From Bacteroidales bacterium (GTDB lineage Bacteria > Bacteroidota > Bacteroidia > Bacteroidales > ML635J-15): a DNA stretch of 61,653 bases. Below are positions 25,990 through 36,085 of this stretch, piece by piece; positions within the stretch are counted from its first letter, which is position 1; every line of letters starts with the position of its first letter. Under the pieces are notes generated by a model, which did not search any database, was not told where the DNA came from, and saw only the letters and a list, made by a program, of their open reading frames with translations. Made by a program: the position numbers and the translations under genes. The DNA lies in assembly GCA_003249955.1 (NCBI GenBank), contig QKHS01000075.1:1-61653 (forward strand), given 5' to 3'.

Positions 25990-27021
25990 TTACTTATCCG
26001 ATCTTCCGGCAACAATAAAATTGTTATCTCCGGAGAACTTTATTTTATACTCGTTTTCTTTTTTTGCCAGATCAGCATATACCATTTTAGGATATATGAA
26101 ATAATAAAAACTTATTATCCCGAGAGTCAGTAATATTATTCCCACAGATAACCAATTGGGCATTATGTTGCTGTATCTGGTGACATAACCTTCCAGAAAA
26201 CCGGCTATAATTGTAAACGGAATAGTGCTTATAAAAATCTTTAAAGATATTTTCATACCTCTTTTAAATGACTCATAACGTGAATATGTTTTAGGGAACA
26301 GAATACTCGCTCCCAGAATAAGACCGGCCATAGCCTCGATAACAATCGCGAATATCTCCATCGTTCCGTGAATCCATATGCCTCTTACGCTTTCCCAGAA
26401 CACATCGTATTTAAAAAACATGTACTGAAATGCCCCAAGCATAAGACAGTTCTGAAACAGGATGTATATAGTTCCCAAACCTCCGAATACACCTCCGATA
26501 AAGTTAAAAAGGCCTACTCTGAGATTGTTAATAGTAATTCCTATATGGCTGCCCCAGTTTGAACCGCTCTTGTATATGGCCACCGGGTCTCCGTCTTTTA
26601 TGTTTTCTATTGTTGTGTTAACATACGAGTCCCCAAGAACCAGCCGGATAAAATTATTGTCGTATCTGGCAGAAATAACGCCGATAAAGACAAAGACAAA
26701 AAAGAACGCAAACGCGTAATACATATATCGCCGGTATTCATGAACCAATAACGGAACTTCCGTCTTAAAAAACGATACAAGTCTGTTACTTTCTTCTTTT
26801 TTTGTTTTATAAATTCTTTGAAAAGCCCGTGCTGCCAAATCATTCAGATACAGAATGGTTTTGCTTTTAGGATAATAAGTCTGGGCATAAGCTAAGTCAT
26901 TCATTAACTGAATGTATAGCTTGGATAAATCGTCAGGATTTGTTTTGGAATTTTTGAAAATTTTTGTTTCAAATTCTAACCATTTTTCTTTATTTTGTTT
27001 TATGAAAGCTGCTTCCCGCAT
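25990..27021 (-). CDS. SpoIIM-like (DUF95) membrane protein
   Basis: 343 residues. The soluble N-terminus MREAAFIKQNKEKWLEFE and LNDLAARAFQRIY are typical of the stage II sporulation protein M-like family in non-sporulating Bacteroidota. About six membrane helices follow, with NNLRVGLFNFIGGVFGGLGT and WIHGTMEIFAIVIEAMAG being conserved loops. These proteins are paired with RDD proteins; here the RDD gene is divergent, only 23 bp away. It is the first gene of the minus-strand MoxR cluster. Confidence 0.92.
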   Translation of the reverse strand: MREAAFIKQNKEKWLEFETKIFKNSKTNPDDLSKLYIQLMNDLAYAQTYYPKSKTILYLNDLAARAFQRIYKTKKEESNRLVSFFKTEVPLLVHEYRRYMYYAFAFFFVFVFIGVISARYDNNFIRLVLGDSYVNTTIENIKDGDPVAIYKSGSNWGSHIGITINNLRVGLFNFIGGVFGGLGTIYILFQNCLMLGAFQYMFFKYDVFWESVRGIWIHGTMEIFAIVIEAMAGLILGASILFPKTYSRYESFKRGMKISLKIFISTIPFTIIAGFLEGYVTRYSNIMPNWLSVGIILLTLGIISFYYFIYPKMVYADLAKKENEYKIKFSGDNNFIVAGRSDK

Positions 27022-27044
27022 ATAGCGACTAAAATAAGAATAAT

Positions 27045-27779
27045 ATGAGTACTGTACAAATAAATACTACACAAAATGTTAACATTAATTTTGAACTTGC
27101 GGGCTTTGGCGAAAGACTGCTTGCGTCACTGATAGACCTGTTTGTTATTATCAGTTACATGTATATTGTTTCGTATTTGTTAAGCATTTTTAATATCTCT
27201 TTTTTAAGTACGGACAGATGGTCAGAAATTGCTGTCCAGAGTATTCTGGGATTGCCTGCAGGATTATATACCTTTCTTTCGGAGCTGTTTTTCAGAGGAC
27301 AGACTCTGGGTAAGATGATTTTAAAAATAAAAGTTGTTAAAGTTGATGGTTACTCGGCTTCTTTTGCAGATTATTTTATAAGATGGATCATGCGTATTGT
27401 TGATATCTGGTTTGGTTTTGCAGTTGTCGGAATAGTAAGCGTAATTGTTTCAAAAAATAATCAGCGTCTGGGCGGACTGGCATCGGGGACTGCTGTAATC
27501 AGCATAAAAAACAAGCACAGAATAAGCTCATCAATACTGGAAACCACAGGAGAAAATTATGTCGCAACATATCCTTCCGTTATAAGCCTTACAGACAGAG
27601 ATATGCAGATAATAAAAGATTTATTTCAGACTGCTGTAAAATCAAACGACAATCATATGCTGGAAAAACTCAGAATAAAAGTTGAAAATGTTACCAAAAC
27701 TTCCAAACAGAATTACTCTGATTATACTTACCTTACAACTATTATCAGGGATTATACACATATCACTCAGGATATGTGA
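27045..27779 (+). CDS. RDD-family membrane protein
   Basis: 244 residues. The RDD signature lies in GFGERLLASLIDLFVIISYM (residues 19-38) and in helix 3-4 (FFRGQTLGKMILKIKVV and DYFIRWIMRIVD). Three to four membrane helices span residues 28-150. A ~70-residue hydrophilic C-terminal tail (SLTDRDMQIIKDLFQTAV onward) is an extra also seen in other Bacteroidota members. It is divergent from the SpoIIM-like gene across 23 bp, so the two probably share a control region. Confidence 0.93.
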   Translation: MSTVQINTTQNVNINFELAGFGERLLASLIDLFVIISYMYIVSYLLSIFNISFLSTDRWSEIAVQSILGLPAGLYTFLSELFFRGQTLGKMILKIKVVKVDGYSASFADYFIRWIMRIVDIWFGFAVVGIVSVIVSKNNQRLGGLASGTAVISIKNKHRISSSILETTGENYVATYPSVISLTDRDMQIIKDLFQTAVKSNDNHMLEKLRIKVENVTKTSKQNYSDYTYLTTIIRDYTHITQDM

Positions 27780-27804
27780 TTGTAAGTTCTGAGTTTTACA
27801 ATAT

Positions 27805-29592
27805 TTAATCCAGTTTCAGAACAGCTAAAAACGCAGATTGCGGCACTTCAACATTGCCAACCTGTCTCATACGTTTTTTACCTGCTTTTTGTTTTTCGAG
27901 CAGTTTGCGTTTACGGGTAATATCACCACCGTAACATTTTGCAGTTACGTCTTTGCGGACAGCTTTAACGGTTTCGCGCGATATAATTTTACTTCCTATT
28001 GCAGCCTGAATTGCAACATCAAACTGCTGGCGCGGGATAAGTTCTTTAAGCTTTTCACACATTCTTCGTCCCAAAGAAATGGCATTGTTTACGTGAGTTA
28101 ATGTTGACAATGCATCGACCATTTCGCCGTTAAGTAAAATATCCATGCGTACCAGCTTCGATACTTTATATCCTGTCTGGTGATAGTCGAACGAAGCATA
28201 TCCTTTTGAAATGCTTTTTAATTTATCATAGAAATCAAACACAATTTCTCCGAGAGGTAAATCAAATGTAAGCTCAACCCTGTCAGGGGCAAGATATATC
28301 TGATTCAGCAAAGACCCTCGTTTGTCCATGCAAAGTTTTATTATTGACCCTACATATTCGGCTCTGGTAATAACAGACCCTTTTATAAAAGGCTCTTCTA
28401 CATAATCCAGATGGTTAGGTCCCGGCATACCGGAAGGATTGTGCACTTCCACACATTCTCCTTTTGTGGTATAAGCAAGATATTGAACGTTGGGAACGGT
28501 TGTGATAACGTCCATGTTAAATTCGCGGTCAAGACGTTCCTGAACAATTTCCATGTGCAGTAATCCCAGAAAGCCGCATCTGAATCCAAATCCCAAAGCT
28601 GCTGAAGATTCCAGAGTATATGAAAGCGATGCATCATTTAGTTGCAATCTTTCAATAGAAGCTCTGAGTTCTTCGTAATCATCTGCATCAACAGGATAAA
28701 TACCTGCAAAAAGCATAGGTTTTACTTCTGAAAACCCGGCAATTACATTTGTACACGGACGTGTAACATGTGTAATTGTGTCGCCGACTTTAACTTCGGC
28801 AGCGGTTTTAATTCCGGAAATAATATATCCCACATCCCCGGCCGAAAGCATATTTCTCGGAGACATAGTCATCTTTAAAACGCCGATTTCATCCGCATAA
28901 TATTCTTTATTGGTGTTAACGAATTTTACAAAGTCCTTGGTTTTAACGGTTCCGTTCAAAACTCTGAAATAAGCAATAATTCCACGGAAAGAATTAAATA
29001 CAGAATCAAAGATGAGAGCCTGAAGAGGTGCATCCGGATCTCCTACGGGAGCAGGAATTTTGTGAATAATTGAATCAAGGATTTTATCTACCCCATAACC
29101 GGTTTTTCCGCTGGCGTGAATTATATCTTCGCGATTGCATCCTATAAGGTCAATAATCTGATCTTCAACTTCGTCCGGCATTGCAGCATCCAGATCCATT
29201 TTGTTGAGGATAGGTATTATTTCAAGATTGTTATCTATTGCCTGATAAAGTACAGAAATTGTCTGGGCCTGAACTCCCTGGGTTGCATCAACAATAAGCA
29301 GAGCTCCTTCGCAGGCAGCAATAGAGCGGCTTACTTCGTACGAAAAGTCAACATGGCCGGGAGTGTCAATAAGATTAAGCAGGTATTTTTGCCCGTCTTC
29401 TTCGTATTCCATCTGAATCGCGTGACTTTTTATTGTTATCCCTCTTTCTCTTTCAAGATCCATATCATCAAGCACCTGGTTCTGGAATTCTCTGTCAGTA
29501 ACTGAACCGGTCATTTGTAAAAGTCTGTCTGCCAATGTGCTTTTACCGTGATCAATGTGTGCTATAATGCAAAAATTACGCGTATTCTTCAT
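27805..29592 (-). CDS. lepA: Elongation factor 4 (LepA), back-translocating GTPase
   Basis: 595 residues, normal for LepA. G motifs are canonical: AHIDHGKST (G1), ERERGITI (G2), DTPGHVDF (G3) and NKMD (G4). The LepA-specific C-terminal domain is present ([24 protein letters not shown]). LepA acts on stalled or assembling ribosomes under stress. A -7 box lies 27 bp upstream of the start. The intact DTPGH motif contrasts with the DNPGM of the EF-G paralogue at 3104-5254. Confidence 0.98.
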   Translation of the reverse strand: MKNTRNFCIIAHIDHGKSTLADRLLQMTGSVTDREFQNQVLDDMDLERERGITIKSHAIQMEYEEDGQKYLLNLIDTPGHVDFSYEVSRSIAACEGALLIVDATQGVQAQTISVLYQAIDNNLEIIPILNKMDLDAAMPDEVEDQIIDLIGCNREDIIHASGKTGYGVDKILDSIIHKIPAPVGDPDAPLQALIFDSVFNSFRGIIAYFRVLNGTVKTKDFVKFVNTNKEYYADEIGVLKMTMSPRNMLSAGDVGYIISGIKTAAEVKVGDTITHVTRPCTNVIAGFSEVKPMLFAGIYPVDADDYEELRASIERLQLNDASLSYTLESSAALGFGFRCGFLGLLHMEIVQERLDREFNMDVITTVPNVQYLAYTTKGECVEVHNPSGMPGPNHLDYVEEPFIKGSVITRAEYVGSIIKLCMDKRGSLLNQIYLAPDRVELTFDLPLGEIVFDFYDKLKSISKGYASFDYHQTGYKVSKLVRMDILLNGEMVDALSTLTHVNNAISLGRRMCEKLKELIPRQQFDVAIQAAIGSKIISRETVKAVRKDVTAKCYGGDITRKRKLLEKQKAGKKRMRQVGNVEVPQSAFLAVLKLD

Positions 29593-29618
29593 TTAAAATC
29601 ATATTTCAAAATCCGGCG

Positions 29619-29626
29619 CAAAGATA
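29619..29626 (-). promoter_or_regulatory. -7 promoter box of lepA
   Basis: TATCTTTG on the minus strand, an exact TAnnTTTG match, 27 bp before the lepA ATG. Confidence 0.7.
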
Positions 29627-29640
29627 CAATAAAATATGAA

Positions 29641-29682
29641 AAAAAAGAGGCTCTCCGAAAAGTATCGGGAAGCCTCTTTTTT
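29641..29682 (-). terminator. Intrinsic terminator after the cDPG-synthetase-like gene
   Basis: AAAAAAGAGGCT (29641-29652) pairs with AGCCTCTTTTTT (29671-29682). The inner CCGA/TCGG extends the stem. On the minus strand the stem is followed by a T run, 20 bp after the stop of the gene ending at 29702. Confidence 0.85.
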
Positions 29683-29701
29683 GTAAGATATTTAATAAAT
29701 A

Positions 29702-31054
29702 TTATTTCTTAAGATTGTGTTTTTTTACGAAGTCTTCCAAAACACCTTCTAAAGTAGGTTGTCCGATTTCCTGTAATTCGTAACCTATTTTTACAACAGG
29801 TTGTTTAATGTTTACGAAGCGTGGAAGATCAATCGGAGTTCCGATAACTACTGCATCACAAGGAGTGTTTGCGATAGTGTTTTCAAGGTCTTTCATCTGA
29901 GCTTCGCCATATCCCATTGCAGGTAATAATGTGCCGATGTTTGGATAAGTTACGAAAGTGTCTTTCAAAGAACCAACAGTGTAAGGTCTTGGGTCGATAA
30001 GTTCAGAAGCACCGTATTTCATTGCAGCAACAGTTCCTGCACCGATTTTCATTTCACCGTGTGTTAATGTTGGTCCGTCTTCAACTACCAATACTTTTTT
30101 ACCTTTGATTAACTCAGGTTTGTCTATTGTTAAAATAGAAGCAGCATCAATAATCATTGCGTTAGGATTGATCTTAACAAGGTTTTGTCTTACAGTATTG
30201 ATGTTTTCCAATGAAGCAGAGTCAATTTTATTGATAACAATAACGTCTGCCATACGTGCAACTACTTCACCCGGATAATAGCTGACTTCAGCACCCGGAC
30301 GGAGAGGGTCAGCAACACCTACAAATAAATCCGGAGAATAGAACGGGAAGTCGTTGTTTCCACCGTCCCATAAAACGATATCGCATCCGTCAGGATCTTT
30401 TTCAGCTTCGCGAAGAATTGCTTCATAATCAACACCTGCATAAATTACATTACGTTTTGAAACTACGTGTGGTTCGTATTCTTCCATTTCTTCGATTGTA
30501 CAGTTGTGTTTTTTCAAATCTTCAACTGTAGCAAAACGCTGAACTTTTTGTTTGTTAAGGTCTGCATCATAAGGCATAGGGTGACGAACTGCAACAACTT
30601 TTAATCCCATTCCTACAAGATATTCAATAATTTTTCTTGAAGTCTGAGATTTTCCGCAACCTGTACGGGTAGCACCAACTGCGATAACCGGTTTGGTTGA
30701 TTTAATCATTGTGTCTTTCGGGCCCATTAAAATAAAATTAGCTCCGGCAGCATTAACAATAGCGCTGATTCCCATTACATAAGCGTATGGTTTATCACTA
30801 TATGCGAAAACGCAATCATCAACATTGTATTTTTTTATGAGAGAAGGAAGTTCAGATTCTTTAAAAATCGGAATACCATTAGGATAAAGGTCTTCACCTG
30901 CTAATTCCTTAGGGTAAGGTCTTCCGTCAATACCAGGGATTTGTTCTGCTGTAAATGCAACTACATTGTAATTTGCATTGCCTCTGTAATAAGTGTTGAA
31001 GTTGTGGAAGTCTCTTCCTGCAGCTCCGATAATAATAACATTTTTCTTTGCCAT
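29702..31054 (-). CDS. Cyclic 2,3-diphosphoglycerate synthetase-like P-loop GTPase/ATPase
   Basis: About 450 residues from the ATG at 31054. A longer frame to 31186 is rejected because a -7 box lies between. It opens with KKNVIIIGAAGRDFHNFNTYYRG and has a P-loop AVGATRTGCGKSQTSRKIIEYL (split: GATRTGCGKSQTSRK), then DIVLWDGGNNDFPFY and VADVIVINKIDSA. This matches the family named after archaeal cyclic 2,3-diphosphoglycerate synthetase. Its bacterial members often sit near carbamoyl-phosphate genes. Ornithine carbamoyltransferase and carbamate kinase are in this window, 12 kb away. The bacterial substrate is not established. Confidence 0.85.
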   Translation of the reverse strand: MAKKNVIIIGAAGRDFHNFNTYYRGNANYNVVAFTAEQIPGIDGRPYPKELAGEDLYPNGIPIFKESELPSLIKKYNVDDCVFAYSDKPYAYVMGISAIVNAAGANFILMGPKDTMIKSTKPVIAVGATRTGCGKSQTSRKIIEYLVGMGLKVVAVRHPMPYDADLNKQKVQRFATVEDLKKHNCTIEEMEEYEPHVVSKRNVIYAGVDYEAILREAEKDPDGCDIVLWDGGNNDFPFYSPDLFVGVADPLRPGAEVSYYPGEVVARMADVIVINKIDSASLENINTVRQNLVKINPNAMIIDAASILTIDKPELIKGKKVLVVEDGPTLTHGEMKIGAGTVAAMKYGASELIDPRPYTVGSLKDTFVTYPNIGTLLPAMGYGEAQMKDLENTIANTPCDAVVIGTPIDLPRFVNIKQPVVKIGYELQEIGQPTLEGVLEDFVKKHNLKK

Positions 31055-31102
31055 AACTAACAATTTTACATTTATTTGTTGTTGAACATTAATCAATTGC
31101 AA

Positions 31103-31110
31103 CAAAGATA
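31103..31110 (-). promoter_or_regulatory. -7 promoter box of the cDPG-synthetase-like gene
   Basis: TATCTTTG on the minus strand, 48 bp before the ATG at 31054. It fixes the start, as the longer frame would begin upstream of the transcript. Confidence 0.7.
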
Positions 31111-31234
31111 TGAGATTAAAACTCAAATAAAGAATGATTTGAATCCGGTTTTTTATGTTAAGTAACATGTTTTGGGAGAAAGCCACCCTCTTATTGACTT
31201 AATTATTAGCAAATTAAAAGAAATTGTATTTAAA

Positions 31235-31287
31235 TAAAAAAGCCCCGTGACAAACCATACATTAAAGAATGGCTTTTACACGGGGCT
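31235..31287 (-). terminator. Intrinsic terminator after the T9SS type A gene
   Basis: AGCCCCGTG (31241-31249) and CACGGGGCT (31279-31287) form a 9-bp GC-rich stem with a 29-nt loop, followed on the minus strand by TTTTTTA. It lies 26 bp after the stop at 31313. Confidence 0.85.
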
Positions 31288-31312
31288 GAATATTAATTTG
31301 CTGTTTTTTCTG

Positions 31313-34300
31313 CTATTGCTTTACAATGCGTTGGTTTAGTGTTTTGTCTCCGCTTGATATTTTTACAAAATAAACACCCGATGCATAGGAACTGATGTCA
31401 AACTCTTTTGTTACAGTACCATTGCAATTAACAACTTCGGAATGTATGAGTTTTCCGTCTATTCCCAGTATCTGAATTGATGCCGTTTCTGCATTTTGAG
31501 AAACTATTTCGACATTGAATCTTCCCTGATTAGGATTCGGATATACATTTACAGATGTTTCAGTGTTTATTGAAGGGGCTGAAACAAATAGTTTTATATA
31601 CACAGAATCTTCTGTATAACATCCTTCGGTGTTTAAAATCAGACTGTACCATCCTTCGGCATTAACAGACTGTTCGCCGGTTGTACTTCCTGCAAGCCAT
31701 GTCCAGACAGGAGTAAGATAAGATGAATCCGGAGTGTATGTAACTTCTGCTGTAATTAAATAAGGGAAACTTCCGGTAATGATAGTATCATTCATGTCAT
31801 CATCTGCAGGGAAAGATATTGCCTGATCAAAATGAACAATAAATCCGTTTATTGTGTCATTATTCAGATTTTCATCATGCTCATAATCAATGTATGCTTT
31901 GAAAACAACAGTTCCGATTGCAGATAAATCTACGGTGTTGGTAGTAAATCCGAATTGAGTGGTGCCCGGAGACATGTCTTCGGAAACTGTAATATCTTCA
32001 TTCAGCATTATAACAGATTCAGATTCAAGATATAATGTAAACATTGTTCCGGCAGTAATAGTTGAAGTACCGGTGTTTTCGACCATGTAAGGAACACTTG
32101 TTGTCTCGTTTAATTCGCAGTTGTATCCTGAGCTGGGCTCAATAAGAGCTAAATCGGATGTAAGTGTGACATCGGTATAATTTATATCTATTGATAAATA
32201 GTTGTTTAATACGGCATCTGCATTGTTGCTCACAAAAGCACTGTTTGAAAAGTTAAAATCGAAACTGGTATTGTCTGCAGCAGTGTGAGAGTCTGCATAA
32301 CCTGTATATGATAGCATAACCTGAGTGGTGGAAAGAACAAGTGCCTCAAATGTAAGCCCTGATGGGACATAAGAAACATAATAGTCACTACCTGCTGTAA
32401 GTAAATTACCAACGTTGGTAAACTCATCATTTTCAAGTGTTATTGTTATTGCATTTGATATAGCTCCGTCATTATCGTTTGATTCATAAAAATCTAATCC
32501 GGAAGCAGTCAGGGTCGGTAAGGAATTATCGCTGCTGATTTCGAGAGTATAATCGCCGTATTCATCTGAATCATATCCGTAAACCATTACATAATAAACA
32601 CCTGCAGGTAAGCTTTCATAGAAAACAGTTGAATTTAAATCATTAGTGCAAAGGTAGTAGTTATCATCGTCATTATACCCGATTTGAGTGCTACAATCAC
32701 TGTACACATTTATTTTTGTGTCAAAATCGGAGTTGCAGGTAGAAAACAATACTCCGTCATAATTTTGATCCAGAGTAACCGAGTACCAGTGATATCCTGA
32801 TGATTCTATCGTGTTAAAACTTGCAGCATCGTTTATTGTTCCGTAGTTAAAGGCTGTAGCACAATTACTTCCTTCAACCAGACTAAAACTAAACGGACCT
32901 GTCCATGATGACGATTCTGTAGGACTGCAAACTGCCAGAATATAGTAATCATATTCTCCTTCTGTTAATTCAGTAATTAAATATTCCGGTGTTGTGATAT
33001 TATTTATCATAGTTCCTGCCCCGGGAGTAAAACCGGAGTCGCCGTATTCCAGATTAAATTCTGCTCCGGAATTGAGGCTTTGCCAGTTTATTAAAACACT
33101 TGAACCGCTTAAAGTTGTTGCATATGCACCAAAAGGATCTACACACCCTGTTAATTCGGAAATACTTAAGTTATCCACAAAAATTTCAATATCCTGACCA
33201 CCATCAATTGTGCTTTCACCGTAGAATGCAAATTTAGCAACTCCTGTATAGGCTGTCAAATCAACCAGATAATGAGCTCCTGATGCCGGAATATCATCGC
33301 TTTCGGAATCGATTGTCTTTATCGTGTTTGCCGGGTTCCAGCTAATTCCTCCGTCTGTGGAGATTAAAATTGCATAATAATCGTCAGCCTCAAAATTACC
33401 ATGGCTTGTTGATTCATAATCTGTTAGTGCCATGTCAAAAGACAATGCGTAGTGTACAGAGCCGTCGCCCAAATCAAAAGCAGGGCTTATCATCCAATCG
33501 ACTGCAGATTCGTCATATAAATTTATAACTAAAGCATTATCTCCTGTATTTGCAAAAGATGAAAAATAGAAATAAAAATAATCATCATAATCCACATCAT
33601 AGAACATTGTCTGTGCAGATAAAATTCCTGTTTTGTACTGCCAGCAGTAGTCAACCATATTGTATACTTCTGAATAAGATTCAAAATCTTCTGTCCATGG
33701 AAAAGTTGCTATCGGAGAGCAATCTTCCATTGCATCAGCGAACAGAATAATATCAATATCATCAATGGCAATTTCATCTCTTTCGCCTGTTCCGCCGGCA
33801 TCGTCTGTTGACCATTTTAAATAAAGAAATCCTCCTGCAGGAATGGTAATGTTGGCTTTTATTATTCTGTTGTATTCCTGCCATTCCGGGGTTGTTTCAG
33901 ATTCTGCAATACTGCTGAATAAGTGTTCTGAGTCATTAATAAAAGTTATATTGTCAGTTGACCAGCTACAGTTAAAACTTGTTGATCTGTCTGCATTGTT
34001 CAACATGTAAATTTTATATTGAACTCCAAAACTGTTTATATCTGCACCTGTATTGTTCTCAACTTTCAGAGTAATGGAGCCAGGTGTCATGTCATCATCA
34101 GAACTCTGAAATCCCAAACATTCAGATAATGATGTGTAAGAGTACAATCCACCGGTTGTAACGCCTCCACCACTTGTTCCCATAGCATAATCTCCGGTTG
34201 TCGCTTCTGTTCCGAAATCCTTTACCCCCGACAAATCGCTCATCCCTTTAATTTCCCATGCATCTGCGTCCAGATATCCATCGGTAGGATCTGTTAAAAA

Positions 34301-34453
34301 ACCCAGGCCTGTAAAAGTCCCGAAGTTGACCCCGTTCACAGTGCTGTTGAAGTCAATAACATTCTCCGAACCGGCAGAATTAATAACCAGTTGTGCAAAT
34401 GATGCCACCGGAATGACTATCATTATAAATAATAGTAATCTCATTTTTTTCAT
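31313..34453 (-). CDS. Large secreted T9SS type A (Por_Secre_tail) multidomain protein
   Basis: About 1046 residues from the ATG at 34453. The signal peptide is MKKMRLLLFIMIVIPVASFAQ (cleaved after SFAQ). The first ~240 residues are a jelly-roll-like region common in Bacteroidota exoproteins. Next comes a choice-of-anchor or cleaved-adhesin-like domain (about 245-440, FPWTEDFESY and FVDNLSI), a fibronectin type III unit, a pre-peptidase-like domain (about 535-655), a CARDB-like region and a short PKD-like part. The end NVYPNPNQGRFNVEI to LNQRIVKQ is the type A sorting domain, so the protein crosses the outer membrane by T9SS and is usually anchored through A-LPS. No catalytic domain is visible; adhesion is possible. 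Confidence 0.92.
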   Translation of the reverse strand: MKKMRLLLFIMIVIPVASFAQLVINSAGSENVIDFNSTVNGVNFGTFTGLGFLTDPTDGYLDADAWEIKGMSDLSGVKDFGTEATTGDYAMGTSGGGVTTGGLYSYTSLSECLGFQSSDDDMTPGSITLKVENNTGADINSFGVQYKIYMLNNADRSTSFNCSWSTDNITFINDSEHLFSSIAESETTPEWQEYNRIIKANITIPAGGFLYLKWSTDDAGGTGERDEIAIDDIDIILFADAMEDCSPIATFPWTEDFESYSEVYNMVDYCWQYKTGILSAQTMFYDVDYDDYFYFYFSSFANTGDNALVINLYDESAVDWMISPAFDLGDGSVHYALSFDMALTDYESTSHGNFEADDYYAILISTDGGISWNPANTIKTIDSESDDIPASGAHYLVDLTAYTGVAKFAFYGESTIDGGQDIEIFVDNLSISELTGCVDPFGAYATTLSGSSVLINWQSLNSGAEFNLEYGDSGFTPGAGTMINNITTPEYLITELTEGEYDYYILAVCSPTESSSWTGPFSFSLVEGSNCATAFNYGTINDAASFNTIESSGYHWYSVTLDQNYDGVLFSTCNSDFDTKINVYSDCSTQIGYNDDDNYYLCTNDLNSTVFYESLPAGVYYVMVYGYDSDEYGDYTLEISSDNSLPTLTASGLDFYESNDNDGAISNAITITLENDEFTNVGNLLTAGSDYYVSYVPSGLTFEALVLSTTQVMLSYTGYADSHTAADNTSFDFNFSNSAFVSNNADAVLNNYLSIDINYTDVTLTSDLALIEPSSGYNCELNETTSVPYMVENTGTSTITAGTMFTLYLESESVIMLNEDITVSEDMSPGTTQFGFTTNTVDLSAIGTVVFKAYIDYEHDENLNNDTINGFIVHFDQAISFPADDDMNDTIITGSFPYLITAEVTYTPDSSYLTPVWTWLAGSTTGEQSVNAEGWYSLILNTEGCYTEDSVYIKLFVSAPSINTETSVNVYPNPNQGRFNVEIVSQNAETASIQILGIDGKLIHSEVVNCNGTVTKEFDISSYASGVYFVKISSGDKTLNQRIVKQ

Positions 34454-34480
34454 GCTTCTATGTTTTAAATTAATTATTGA

Positions 34481-34488
34481 CAAAGGTA
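34481..34488 (-). promoter_or_regulatory. -7 promoter box of the T9SS type A gene
   Basis: TACCTTTG on the minus strand fits TAnnTTTG. It overlaps the first in-frame ATG (34483), which supports the downstream ATG at 34453 as the start. Confidence 0.65.
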
Positions 34489-34767
34489 TGGATATATGGT
34501 GCTTTAATTATTAAGTTTTATAAATTTTTTCAACAACAAAAAGTGAAGATCATTTGAAAAAAATGTCGTTTTATAGAAAAACCGGGTGTGAGAGATTGCT
34601 TTTTTGATAAATGTTAACGGAAGGATTAAAATCGGAATGGGTGCAATAATTGAGTAATGTCCTGACAATATCTTCAATAACAGATTAACACAGATACCGG
34701 AAATTGTGGACAACTATTTCTGATTCCATACCATTATTTTGAATATCTGATTAATCATACTTTTTTT
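34489..34767. other. Divergent intergenic region
   Basis: Between the type A gene and the DegT-like gene (337 bp in total from 34454 to 34790). It holds the two divergent -7 boxes listed separately and nothing else I can name. Confidence 0.4.
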
Positions 34768-34775
34768 TATTTTTG
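34768..34775 (+). promoter_or_regulatory. -7 promoter box of the aminotransferase gene
   Basis: TATTTTTG, 15 bp before the ATG at 34791. Confidence 0.6.
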
Positions 34776-34790
34776 TAAAAATTTTACTGT

Positions 34791-35915
34791 ATGAATATTC
34801 CGATGGTTGATTTGAAATCTCAGTATCTGAAAATTAAGTCTGAGATTGATGCACGTATAGCTGCTGTAATTGATAACACAGAGTTTATTAATGGTACGGA
34901 AGTTAAAGAGTTTAAGAAAGAACTCTCTTCATACCTTAATGTTAAACATGTAATTCCGTGCGGTAACGGTACCGATGCTTTGCAGATAGCTATGATGGCT
35001 CTGGGATTACAACCCGGTGATGAGGTGATTTCGACCGACTTTACTTTTATTGCAACTGTCGAAACAATAGCATTGCTAAAGCTTACTCCTGTTATGGTGG
35101 ATGTAGATCCTCATACATATATTATTGATCCTGATAAAGTCGAAAAAGCAATTACTCCAAGAACAAAGGCGATTATTCCGGTTCACCTGTTTGGTCAAAC
35201 TGCAGATATGGACAGAATAATGGAAATTGCAGAAAAATATAATTTGTTTGTAATTGAAGATACCGCTCAGGCAATAGGCTGCGATTTTAAATCAGAAAAA
35301 GGCTGGACTAAAAAAGCCGGAACAATAGGGCATGTCGGATGTACATCTTTTTTTCCTTCAAAAAATCTGGGATGCTATGGCGACGGTGGTGCAATCTTTA
35401 CAAATGATGATGAAATTGCAGAAAAAATATCTTCAATTGTAAATCATGGGATGAAAGTAAGATATTATCACGACAATATTGGCGTTAATTCAAGATTGGA
35501 TACAATTCAGGCTGCCGTGTTAAGAGTGAAATTACCACATCTTGATGATTACAGTGCTGCAAGAAGAAGTGCTGCCGATTATTATGACAAAGCATTTGCA
35601 AATTGCGATAAAATAACAACTCCTGCAAGATCAGAAAAGTCAACACATACATTTCATCAATATACTTTAGTGCTTGACGGAGTTGACAGAAAAGCACTTA
35701 TGGAGCATCTTGCGTCAAAAGGAGTTGCGTCTGCCGTTTATTATCCGGTGGCGTTGCACAACCAAAAAGCATTTCAGGAATTCAGCTACAACCCTACAGA
35801 TTTTCCGGTAACAGACAAACTTTGCGAAACGGTTATGTCTCTGCCGATGAATACCGAACTTGACGAAAAAACATTGAAATATATTACAGACAGTGTTCTG
35901 GAATTTTTTGTTTAA
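34791..35915 (+). CDS. DegT/DnrJ/EryC1/StrS-family PLP-dependent sugar aminotransferase
   Basis: 374 residues. It begins IPMVDLKSQYLKIK and has the PLP-phosphate binding GNGTDALQIAMMALG, the DTAQAIG strand and the Schiff-base Lys in TSFFPSKNLGCYGDGGAI (about residue 190). NSRLDTIQAAVLRVKLPHL and YYPVALHNQKAF are also family signatures. These enzymes transaminate keto-sugars of nucleotide sugars (for example to 3- or 4-amino sugars) for surface glycans. No sugar dehydratase or epimerase lies beside it, so the substrate is open. It has its own -7 box. Confidence 0.95.
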   Translation: MNIPMVDLKSQYLKIKSEIDARIAAVIDNTEFINGTEVKEFKKELSSYLNVKHVIPCGNGTDALQIAMMALGLQPGDEVISTDFTFIATVETIALLKLTPVMVDVDPHTYIIDPDKVEKAITPRTKAIIPVHLFGQTADMDRIMEIAEKYNLFVIEDTAQAIGCDFKSEKGWTKKAGTIGHVGCTSFFPSKNLGCYGDGGAIFTNDDEIAEKISSIVNHGMKVRYYHDNIGVNSRLDTIQAAVLRVKLPHLDDYSAARRSAADYYDKAFANCDKITTPARSEKSTHTFHQYTLVLDGVDRKALMEHLASKGVASAVYYPVALHNQKAFQEFSYNPTDFPVTDKLCETVMSLPMNTELDEKTLKYITDSVLEFFV

Positions 35916-36085
35916 ATGATTGTTGGTGACAGTTCTTTGGTTAAGCGGGTCATTAGCTCTCGCTTTAATTGATATGTCCTCCGGATTTAATCGACAACAA
36001 ACGAATAATAAACGAAACTAAGCGATTATAATTTTGTTGCAAATCCTGACCTCTTTTTCTTTGTCGGAATTTAATAATAATTAAT

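Noticed and set aside
27779-27802. Terminator between the RDD gene and lepA
   Set aside because: The inverted repeat ATTGTAA/TTACAAT is A:T only and has no T run; too weak to list.
31055-31186. Longer start of the cDPG-synthetase-like gene
   Set aside because: The promoter box at 31103-31110 is inside it and the family starts at the downstream Met.
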